Assembly: GCF_014905175.1 (NCBI RefSeq)
Contig: NC_057793.1
Coordinates: 12,240,369 to 12,304,368 of the forward strand
Direction of reading: 5' to 3'
DNA: 64,000 nucleotides
DNA from: Aphidius gifuensis
Lineage: Eukaryota; Arthropoda; Insecta; Hymenoptera; Braconidae
Positions within the stretch are counted from its first letter, which is position 1. Each line of letters opens with the position of its first letter. Positions 55,220 through 64,000 of the stretch are shown here, piece by piece. The notes beneath the pieces were generated by a model. It had not been told where the DNA came from. It worked only from the letters and a program-made list of their open reading frames with translations, and did no database searches. Both the position numbers and the translations under genes were made by a program.

Positions 55220-56800
55220 TTAAAATACTTTATCCAAAAAAATATAATAAAAAGTTCAACTGAATTTTTAATGATTAAAAAAATATGATAATAATAATTT
55301 TAAAACGATAATATTTGAGTTTTAATGAGAGTTCAATTGACTGGCCTTAAAATTCATTTTAACAAAAAAAAAAAAAAAAAATACAATTAATATATTATAT
55401 AAATAGTTAAACAATAGAAACAATAACGAACATGGATTTGAAAGGGAAAATGAAATATTTATAAAAAAAAAAAAATAAACAATTTTAGTCATGATTAATT
55501 CTTTTAAAAAAAAATATTAATAATAAAAATTTTTAAACAACTTAATCTTCATTTTATTGAAGCAATATCGAAACGGCTCAAAGCAAAAATATCGAATTGA
55601 AAAAAAAATTTTATTCAATGACTAGAATTCATAGTTAAAAAAAAATTATTATAAATTTAAAAAATGAAGGATGTGAATATAATTTTCCTTCAGTCAATTC
55701 AAACTTATATATACTAGCCTAGAAAAAATTGATTAGAAAAAAATTTTAGAATTAATTATATAAAAAAGATCAACCAAAAAATAAATTAAATAAAATATAG
55801 AAATTGTTTTTTTTTTTTTTTAAATTTAAGTTGTAAATTTCTATAGAATGTTTTTTACACCGAGCTAAAATAATAATAGTGATAATAAAATTAATAATCA
55901 AAATGTTTTTCTGCTCGAATAAGAAAACAATAATAAATATAATATCAAAAAAAAGAAAAATAAATTTTTTACATACTTCAAGTTTCGAAATAATTATCAT
56001 ATATATTATTGCTTATAATTTTTTTATTTTAATTTTGATAATTTTGTTAATAATTATTAATTAATAAAAAAAAAAAAATTATTCATTGATAATGTGTGAA
56101 TATTCTTACGCAGATTTTGGACATGATTTTAACTACAGAATTGTTTTTTTCTTTTTTTTTTTAATTTGATTGATAAAGAAAAATGAGAAGAAAAAGGGGA
56201 AAAATAAAATGAAAATCTCGACGCACATATCAAAACGAAAAAAAAAAATATATATTGGCTTTTAGTAGAATGGCTAGTTTTGTGAAATTTTATAAACTCA
56301 TTCACCTTAAAGACTTCGATAATGACGTCAAAGATAGTACTATAATATTCCTTATTATTAATTATTGATAATTAACAATTTGATGATTATTAATTATTAT
56401 TGAAAGCAATTGACTGTACTTTGACGAGTCATTTTACAATATTTAGGGTTTTAAACAGAAAAAAACAATTAAAAGAAAGCAGTATAAATTTTAGTTTCAA
56501 CTCCAATTACCCATTGCAAAAAAGCTTGGTTACTTCTTGAAAGAGGCATATTTGAAATCTGTTCTCCTTTAAAATATTTGATTAATCTATTTAAAAACAT
56601 TACTCGGTGACATATCCCGTATAGATTAAGAACAAACTTTTGTAAAGAGAAATTGTATATTTTTCCGTCAATTTTGCTATTCTAGTCAATATTTGAGCTT
56701 ATTTCTGAAAAAATATGGAATTATATCTTGTCATAATGTGTTAGTAACTAGTCCCATTACTATTGAAAACATATTAGACTTAGTTTAGCTGTTACATGAG
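55220..56800. other. Non-coding interior of the long-TIR element
   Basis: AT-rich, many A and T runs, no recognisable gene. Two overlapping frames near 55770-56064 on opposite strands are low-complexity. Confidence 0.4.
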
Positions 56801-57145
56801 TTGTGATTCTATTGAAATATTTGTAATAAAATTATAATTTAATAGTTATTGAACAAATAATAAAAAATAGTAGACAAATGAAAAAAAATTTAATAAATTT
56901 AGACCATCCCAAATAATTTAAATTTGAAAAATTAATTGTTTTCTAATATATATTCTACTAATAGAATTTTTCATATGCAGTATATGAAATTCTCGTATAC
57001 TGCATATGGAATTTTCATATACAGTATATGAATTTTTCATATACTAGATTTGAGCTGAAAAATTCAAAGTATATGATTTTTTCATATGCTAGTATACGAA
57101 ATTTTCATATATTTTTCTCTCCGTGTACATATATATAGTATATAT

Positions 57146-58285
57146 TGTAACGAAATTTATTATTTCGTGGGTTCTCGAAATAAATAATCATTCAAATAGA
57201 TATGGATTATTTATTTGTTAACGTTTACGTATTAATAACCAATGGGAGTTGGTTATTAATAAATAAAGGATCACTAGTGCAAGGCTCTGTGTAGGGTCAA
57301 GACTATTATATATGACATCAATGGGGCGCCTATTCGATGTTTATAAGATGTCTTGACACATAAACCTTATCGCGGCGATGGCTCCACTCCTCCGTCGAAG
57401 AGACGAACTCACCGAAGGCTGCGTACGAAGCCCGATCGTAAACCTATCGAACTGCGGGCTAGGAAAGCGTGCTGCGCATGTCCGGGGGCGATAGGTAGGA
57501 GAGTGCTACTGAGTGGGGTTAAAGCTCACAGCAGCTAAGCACTGAACGTCGTCGTGAGACGACACAACTTGTCTGGCTCTCGAACTGATCACTTCTCTTC
57601 TCTTGACTGGCTCTCTTGGTTCACTACTGGTTCTCTCGACATCGTTTGGATCTCTCGTAAAGGTTCCCTAGGTATCAGACGTTAAGTCCTGGTGAAACTC
57701 TGTCCGAATTTCCAATGACGGACTAATACTAATGATCACGCTATATGGTTCTCTTATTATAATAATAATAATTATTATATTCATCGCATAAATGTGTATG
57801 TGTGAGTTCACGAATGGATCGCTGTAAAAATAATAACAATAATGATAATATTGAGATATTTTATTATTATTGCAATGGCAATATGTAAGACCTGGTCACG
57901 GATGGATCGCTGTATGGTTCCCTATACAAAATACATATCTCACATGTAGAATATTTGCTCCCACACTTACGATACTTGTGACGTAGGTGTTTTACTATAG
58001 TATAGTCGCAATGTAATATAGGCGTATGTAATACACTGTGCTTGGTTCAGGATAGTTCCCTCAGGTTTGGTTACGTATTTCATAATCCAATCAGGTGGAC
58101 CGCGCCCCTCTACCATTTCTAAGACTGAGTTAGGCTCCCGAATTAGTTCTCGTGACTCCCACGGTTGTTGGCTTCCGAGATAACCAACATGGCTCCCCCC
58201 GGTGATTTTGAGGAGGATGGTGAGAAATCCTCGTTGTTAACCTTGGCCGATAGTTCTCGCCGCGAAGGTCAGAAAATCGGTTACA
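57146..58285 (+). mobile_element. Solo LTR with 4-bp target duplication
   Basis: Begins TGTAACGAAATT and ends ATCGGTTACA (TG...CA, TGTAAC/GTTACA). 1140 bp, flanked by ATAT on both sides (57142-57145 and 58286-58289). Much richer in GC than its surroundings. No internal region follows, so it is a recombinational solo LTR. The ends resemble those of the 924-bp LTRs at 24874, but the bodies differ. Short frames inside (57353-57538 and 58165-58392) are not genes. Inserted within 20 bases of the long-TIR element's right end. Confidence 0.85.
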
Positions 58286-58580
58286 ATATACACGTTCAAA
58301 TTTTTATATTCCAGAATATAAGTATTCAATTATTATTTATTATTTATTATTGTATTCACGGTCAATTTAAAGTAGACGAATTACAAATATAATTCATTAT
58401 TATTTTAAACAAAATAAGTGAAATAAAAACAAAACATAAATTTACAATTAATGTCGACAAAAAGCCTCAATTTTTAAATACCTGTCCATTCATCATACCT
58501 TTAATAATCGAGGGACGTGAAATATCCAAAAAAATGTCAAAATTTTGAAGTATAAAGTTGAATAATTTGCTGGATAAAAA

Positions 58581-58668
58581 AAAATTTTTTAAAAAATTAG
58601 GCGCTATTTCGATACATGGTATAATAATAATATAATAATAAAAACTGCAGCGCCTAATTTTTTTTTTA
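58581..58668. repeat. Short hairpin repeat
   Basis: AAAAAATTAGGCGCT (58591) is inverted as AGCGCCTAATTTTTT (58649-58663) around a 43-base AT loop. Possible tiny MITE. Confidence 0.65.
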
Positions 58669-58812
58669 ATGACGTATTGATAATAAAAAGTAAATAATTA
58701 TTTATTCCAAATGGATATGATCTCGATGAAACAAAAAAAAAAGATGAACTGAAAAATAACTTATGTTTTGTAACTTCTTTAATTATATTATTATATCGTT
58801 CATTAGGCCCAT

Positions 58813-59180
58813 TTGAATGAATTCACATTAAAAACAATGTTAAATGAATCAATAAAAATTAAGAGCAATTTTAACAAACTCACTGTTAAAAATGTTGGTG
58901 AATTTACAATACTTTTTCAACACCGTTGCACAGTAAAACTCCCAGTTTTGTATTGTAATGTCGAATTACAATTCAAAGTTGGTAATATTAGTACAAAATA
59001 TAGTAAATTTCCTTAAACTTACAAAAAAATATTGTAATTTTACAAACCATTGTTATTTTCCAAAATAGTTTGTAAAACTCCAATAGATTGGGAAACTGAA
59101 GTCCCATTATGTTTGTAAATTGTCAATAAAAATATTGCAATTTTACAAACCATCAATTAATTAACAAACTGTGCAAACAT
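58813..59180. repeat. Degraded TTACAA/TTGTAA-rich repeat
   Basis: Multiple spaced TTTTACAAACCAT and TTTGTAAA motifs. Resembles the better preserved tandem block at 63150-63365. The stretch 59190-59880 that follows holds no recognisable gene. Confidence 0.45.
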
Positions 59181-59889
59181 ACAAATGGTGGCAGCGGCAG
59201 CTCACGATTTTTTAATTAATTAATAACTTGGTTAATTATTGCTAAAAAAATTTGAAAATTTGAAAAAAACTTCTTGATATATAGATGAACAATGTTGCCA
59301 CTGACAAGTTTTTCAATTCTAAAATTTTCTCAACACTTTTTTATCTCAAAGTTCGAAAAACGTATTTTCCGACCGGCATTGCTCAATAAATTAATTTAAA
59401 ATAAACAATACAAGTAAATAATATTTTAGATGTTACTTTTATTATTGTTAGACTATAACTATATGCCAAGTTTCAAGTCGATTCATTAATTATTAACAAA
59501 GTTATGATGAGTGAGACCTGGAAAAATAATGTTTTTTCGAAAAAAAAAATATTAAACTTTATTTTTCAATTCAATAAATAATTGTTATTGAATATAATTT
59601 GTTTGAAAGAAAATCTGTCATTTTTGATTCTTTACATGAAGGTATTTTTTTTTTTCTTTTTTCAAATCATTTTGAAATTTTCCTAAATTTAACGCGAACA
59701 ACGTCGCGTTTCATGGATCTCCGAGCTATCGTGCCTTTATTGCACAAATAATAATTAAATACAATAATCAATTGGTTGATCAATTAAATAATTAAATAGT
59801 AACAAGTTATTATTCGAGAAAAAAATTGATATTTCCGTCAACTCCAAAATTCTTTATGTATCAGAATTAATTTTCGATTTTTATATTCG

Positions 59890-59962
59890 ATCTCGCGGTC
59901 GATCGGATAACGCACTTGCCTCCCGCCCCAAAGGTTTTCGGTTCGATCCCCGTCTTAGTCAT
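59890..59962 (+). repeat. tRNA-like sequence (tRNA pseudogene or SINE head)
   Basis: CGCGGTCGATCGGATAACGC resembles a Pol III A box and D arm, CACTTGCCTCCCGCCC an anticodon-arm region, and GGTTCGATCCCCG a B box and T arm, with tRNA-like spacing. Arm pairing is poor, so a functional tRNA is unlikely. Confidence 0.4.
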
Positions 59963-60125
59963 TTAGTTTAGGGAAACAAAATTCAATCACATAGTATAAA
60001 CTGAAGCTAACAACAGAATAAAAATAATTGACTACGAAAAAAAATTGGTTTTTATTTTTTTTTTTCACATTTTCAACATATCATTAGTTTGATTAGAAAA
60101 AAAAAATCATTTGTATCAAACAACA

Positions 60126-61667
60126 AATAATATACAAAATCAAAAATATAATTTTTGTAAAAAACAAACTCGTTAAAGTTGTTCTTTACGTTAGCTTAGT
60201 ACTACTGTATATACTAAATTTTTATTCAATTTAACAAAAAAAAAATGAAAAATTCAAACAAATGATGATAAATAATTTAGGAGAATTAAAGCTGCCTGTG
60301 TTTGAAAAATAAAATCGAAATAAAAAAAGATCACGTTTTATCCTTATTACACAAACAAACTTTAACGCCGCGGTTTTCTTCACAATTCCAAGATCAGGTT
60401 GACAGACAGCTAAGACTTAATATAATTTCATGATATGTCCATTCAAAATAATCGACAATACTTTCATCTAAGACTCGATATTGTATCACATGCGAATAAA
60501 TAATTTTTCAATAAAAACGTCAAATTATTAGGAAACAGATTTCGTATGCACGCCCTAGTAGAAATATTTCTCCAACTTTTTCCAACTTTCTCCGCCTTTT
60601 TTCCAACTTTCTCCAACTTTTTACGAAAATGACCCATGGTTGGAGAAAAGTTGGAAAGAAGTTGAAAAAAAGTTGAAGTAAATTTTTGGTTCAAGTAGGT
60701 TGGAAAAAAGTTGGAAAAAAGTTGGAATAAATTTCAGGTTGAAGAAAGGGCGGAAAAAAGTTGGAGAAAAGTCGGAAAAAAATGGAGTAAATTTTCGGCT
60801 GGAAAAAGGTTGGAGAAATTTGTCCGCCATTTCTCCAACTATGGGTCATTTTCGTGAAGAGGTGGAGAAATGGCGGAGAAAAGTTGGAAAAAAGTTGGAG
60901 AAAAGTCGGAGAAATATTTCTACCAGGGCGTATTTGACAAAAATTTTTTTTGATTATTAATCAGGTACAGCTGACAAATTTTTTCTTTAAGAGGACTCAA
61001 ATATGTGATGTAACTCCAAAATAGCCTATTTTAAATTGAAAATGAAGAAATTAAAAAATCTTTTCTTTATGCCTATCCCAGGTAAACAAGAATAGTTGTC
61101 GTTTGCATTGATTGATTTATTGATTGATTTATTCATTAGCAACTCAATTACAGCTGTACTAGTGTTGTGATAACTATAAAGGAAGGTGGAGTTATCAAAA
61201 AAATACAGAAAAACAGAAATATAATTTACGTTTCCAAAAAAATTTATATGAAATACCCTGCAAATACCAAAAAATCTAATATCAAGCTCATCTAAAGACG
61301 AGCTGAAAAGTTAATCCAATAACAAGATATATGCAAAATAGTGAGATTGTTGATCATCAAATTGCATCTTTGCTGGAAAGTTTTCGTCTGAAAAACCTAA
61401 TCTTGGAATTGTGAAGAAAACCGCGGCGTTAAAGTTCGTTTGTGTAATAAGGATAAAACGTGATCTTTTTTTATTTCGATTTTATTTTTCAAACACAGGC
61501 AGCTTTAATTCTCCTAAATTATTTATCATCATTTATTTGAATTTTTCATTTTTTTTTGTTAAATTGAATAAAAATTTAGTATATACAGTAGTACTAAGCT
61601 AACGTAAAGAACAACTTTAACGAGTTTGTTTTTTACAAAAATTATATTTTTGATTTTGTATATTATT
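60126..61667. mobile_element. 1.5-kb foldback element with ~290-bp arms
   Basis: AATAATATACAAAATC at 60126 mirrors GATTTTGTATATTATT ending 61667. The arms run to about 60413 and from about 61396, including TTAACGCCGCGGTTTTCTTC. The arms are nearly perfect inverses. The centre is AT-rich, non-coding and hosts a nested MITE. No transposase. Confidence 0.85.
60553..60928. mobile_element. 376-bp nested MITE
   Basis: Starts CCCTAGTAGAAATATTTCTCC and ends with its inverse (GGAGAAATATTTCTACCAGGG). A 2-bp CG duplication is at 60551-60552 and 60929-60930. The interior is a run of GTTGGAAAAAAGTTGGAG-type units in both orientations. The ends (CCC, then GTAGAAA) resemble those of the 3.3-kb foldback at 17524. 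Confidence 0.8.
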
Positions 61668-61878
61668 TCACTTCTTTTGTTTAAACATTCAGCTTAAAAG
61701 TAAAAATAATCAATCAATTCATGAATGATTGTATTACCAAAAAAAAAAAAAATAAAAAAATAATTTTAAAAATATAAGTGAAATAAAAAAATAAAAAATC
61801 CATTAGAAATTTATATAGTTCAGAGTGATACCGATTTTAGTGGCAAGGCCGTTAATTTACCATTACGAAGACATCTTG

Positions 61879-62232
61879 ATTGGTGAATAATTTCTTTCAC
61901 ACTATGATCTGAAATACTGACTGGGAATTCGTGGATGTATTGCAGATCGCATCGAAATTTAACTTTGTATAAATTAGGGGCACTAAAAACTCTATATATT
62001 ACTATCATCAATAAATATTATTATTTTATAATTATTTTATAAATATTATTTCAACAATAGCTACAAATTCAATAACTAGTTGATTGATGAATAATTTTTA
62101 TCACACTGTGATCTGAAATACTGACTGGAGATTCGCGGAAGTATTCCAGATCGCATCTGGGTTCAACTTGGTAAAAAATACAGACACTGAAAGCTAATAC
62201 ACTATGTATCAATAATATTCTTATAAAATACT
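61879..62232. repeat. Two tandem ~200-bp units
   Basis: 61879-62030 and 62083-62232 share GATCTGAAATACTGACTGG, CAGATCGCATC and a following AT-rich stretch. A weaker third match (CAGTATCGCAGATCGCAG) appears near 62490. Non-coding. Confidence 0.7.
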
Positions 62233-62569
62233 GTTATTTATGTATTATGTATTATTATTGTATATGTATTATTTGAACAATGATTACAAATACTGACAAT
62301 TGAAGAGTTCAAAATTCGTTGATTGGTTTTTTTCTTTAATAAAATATGGCAACTTCGTAGTAGCACACACACAACAATAAAATATAAAGCAATATCCAAA
62401 CGTTTTCCCGCAATATTTTGAGGCAGTGTTCAGCGTTGGATAGTTTGACGATAATGTCTGATAATGTCATACGTTTAATACTGCCTTGCAGTATCGCAGA
62501 TCGCAGCAAAGATTCGAAAATATTGGCAAAACAATATTGCGCAATAACCAGCGTACGCAACTACAGTTG

Positions 62570-63125
62570 TGCTTGCCAATGTTAATTTGTTAACTAATGT
62601 ACTTACAATCTTTAACATGAGTCGTTTCATACAACTATGATTTTGATTAGTAATAATAATGAGAGGCCCTAGAAATCACAGGAAATGATAAAAAACAAGA
62701 TATGGTGCGCGCAGCATCGCTACGCCATTTTTAAACTTTCGCTGCCATATGACATACTGCTAATCAGATAGAGCAGGATGACCAACCAATATTCTCGGGC
62801 GAATTTATCAGATACAGGACGTCAACTTGGTAAAAACTTCAAATATCGACAAAATCGACAGAAATTTGATTTTTACAAAAAAACGGGGGGCCGATTTATC
62901 ATATATTTATATCTTTTTAAATAATGCACCGAAAAATCCGATAATAGGCTCATTTGAAAGAGGAACCTCGATTTATATACTCAAACTGTTGTTATTTTTT
63001 TTTTTCGATTGCTCAATCAAAAGATATGGACTTGACTATAAATCAATGACGTCACACACACGAACTGTAAAGACATATATCCCCGGCGTTTCGTCTCTCG
63101 TTTTTGAACAACTTTAACGAGAGAC
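62570..63125. other. Spacer without recognisable gene
   Basis: Contains a run of G near 62885 and a short palindrome GAGACCCTACCGGGTCTC at 63120-63137. No RNA gene or convincing coding frame. Confidence 0.4.
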
Positions 63126-63149
63126 CCTACCGGGTCTCATGATTAATTG

Positions 63150-63365
63150 CGTTTGCTCTTACAATATGGTATTGTAAATTTCCAATTTTGCTGTTGAAAT
63201 TTACAACATTCAATGTTACAACACGGTTTTGTAAACTTCCAATTTTTCTTTGTAAAGTTACTACATTTGCTTTTACAATATGGTATTGTAAATTTTCAAT
63301 TCCAGTTTGGAAAATTACAATAAGACATTTACAATATGGTTTTGTAATTTTTCCAACATGCTTCC
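63150..63365. repeat. Tandem ~65-bp units
   Basis: About three and a half units with TTACAATATGGTATTGTAAATTT followed by a CAATTTT stretch. Each holds an internal TACAATA...TATTGTA inversion. Confidence 0.7.
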
Positions 63366-63417
63366 GGAAAATAGCTTCCATACCTTTTTTCTAAAACCTA
63401 TCTAAATATTTTTAACA

Positions 63418-63642
63418 GTGCTATTTAACAATTTATTTAACCCAAATAGTGACACGAACTTTAAAAATTTATTTAACAATTTCAACAAACAATTTAACAA
63501 TTCATTCAACACGAATATTAACACGAACTTCTACCATTCATCTAACAACAATTTTAACATACTATTTAACAATTTATTTAACGCTAATAAATTGTTAAAG
63601 TTCGTGTTACTATACGGGTTTAATAAATTGTTAATTAGTTTT
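63418..63642. repeat. ~225-bp MITE-like inverted repeat
   Basis: The first 41 bases (TTTAACAATTTATTTAACCC, then GACACGAACTTT) return inverted at 63594-63640 with a few changes. The interior is a TTTAACAAT-rich low-complexity block. The overlapping Asn-rich frame is a by-product. Confidence 0.65.
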
Positions 63643-63729
63643 AAACACTGAAAGGTTTTTATTTTGTTATTATTTTTTTTGTTTATTGTGAAGTTAGCTG
63701 AAATATAGTGATTTATTATTTTGTAAATT

Positions 63730-64000
63730 ATGAAAAAAATTCCAACATTATCTTTATTTATCCCTCAACCACGTCCCGTAATTATTTTTATATAGTCGAC
63801 CCTTTATCTAACTTGTACAAAATTTTTTTTCCAAAAATTCCCAGTAAAACCAAGTATATTCAAACTTACCTCAATCTACCCCTTATCGATTGCGTAAAAA
63901 TATATGAAAAAATTCCAACCCTATCTTTATTTCCCCTTTAACCATCTCGCGTGATTATTTTTATATAGTCGGCCCTCTAACTGAAAAAAAATTATTCCCT
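63730..64000. repeat. Two tandem ~176-bp units at the window end
   Basis: AAAATTCCAACATTATCTTT and TTTTTATATAGTCGACCC at 63732-63805 recur at 63908-63980. Probably continues beyond the window. Confidence 0.65.

Larger units (their letters stand above)
53678..57128. mobile_element. 3.4-kb DNA transposon with long terminal inverted repeats
   Basis: GTACACGGAAAGAAAAATAT at the left end faces ATATTTTTCTCTCCGTGTAC at the right. The inverted similarity extends about 300-390 bases inward (to about 54070 and from about 56811). Arms contain repeated palindromic CATATACTGTATATGAAAATTT units. No clear target duplication could be fixed. The interior holds decayed coding sequence on the minus strand (54040-55200). 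Probably a once-autonomous element. Confidence 0.85.

Noticed and set aside
58165..58392. 75-codon frame, considered as the start of a gag after the LTR
   Set aside because: Most of it lies inside the solo LTR, and the LTR end with its target duplication passes through it.
59890..59962. Functional tRNA gene
   Set aside because: A and B box-like motifs are present, but acceptor and anticodon arms do not pair well.
1..64000. CRISPR arrays, rRNA, riboswitches or bacterial operons
   Set aside because: Repeats are either long, inverted or contiguous without spacers; composition, introns and elements are eukaryotic.

Overview
The window looks like repeat-dominated nuclear DNA of an arthropod, most likely an insect. 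It is very AT-rich and full of nested transposable elements. I found no intact host housekeeping gene and no rRNA, CRISPR array or operon. A parasitoid wasp or other hymenopteran would fit, but the sequence does not prove it. The centrepiece is a large degenerate Polinton/Maverick (adintovirus-like) DNA transposon whose genes lie on the minus strand between about 32.8 and 50.5 kb. Layout: (1) 1-21.9 kb. Two copies of a long dispersed repeat (1-1970 and 16238-21530) enclose relics of two leftward-reading LTR retrotransposons, long AT-rich tandem arrays with 70-80 bp units, an 18-bp minisatellite, and a 3.3-kb foldback element (17524-20843) inserted in the second repeat copy. (2) 21.9-24.5 kb. 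Intergenic repeats, including families that recur at 49-52 kb. (3) 24.5-32.3 kb. A small intron-containing gene is split by a very young, complete but non-autonomous LTR retrotransposon (24874-32149). It has two almost identical 924-bp LTRs, a tRNA-Lys-type primer site, gag, a protease reached through a GGGAAAC slippery site, and no reverse transcriptase or integrase. (4) 32.8-50.5 kb, the Polinton. In transcription order from the right: protein-primed DNA polymerase B, packaging ATPase, a small basic/membrane protein, a conserved 261-aa protein, integrase with chromodomain, minor capsid (PX-like), a basic core protein, major capsid protein, adenain-type protease, an inhibitor-of-apoptosis protein (two BIR domains plus a RING), a class-I/F-type envelope-like glycoprotein, and a transposon-associated protein at the left. 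(5) 50.5-64 kb. More repeats: a 3.4-kb long-TIR element, a solo LTR with a 4-bp target duplication, a foldback with a nested 376-bp MITE, and several tandem duplications. How the genes work together: the Polinton carries a full virus-like set (replication, packaging, capsid, maturation, integration) plus two accessory genes pointing to an infectious past, an envelope-like gene and an anti-apoptotic IAP. Almost every gene is damaged by frameshifts, stops or insertions (an 865-bp hAT MITE in the capsid gene, about 3 kb in the polymerase). Two near-intact enzymes have lost a key residue: integrase Glu to Lys, and ATPase Walker-A Lys to Gln. The copy is therefore fossil. Removing the three recognised insertions from the interval between a 105-bp inverted repeat at 21.9 and 52.4 kb leaves about 19 kb, the usual Polinton size, but the termini are not proven.
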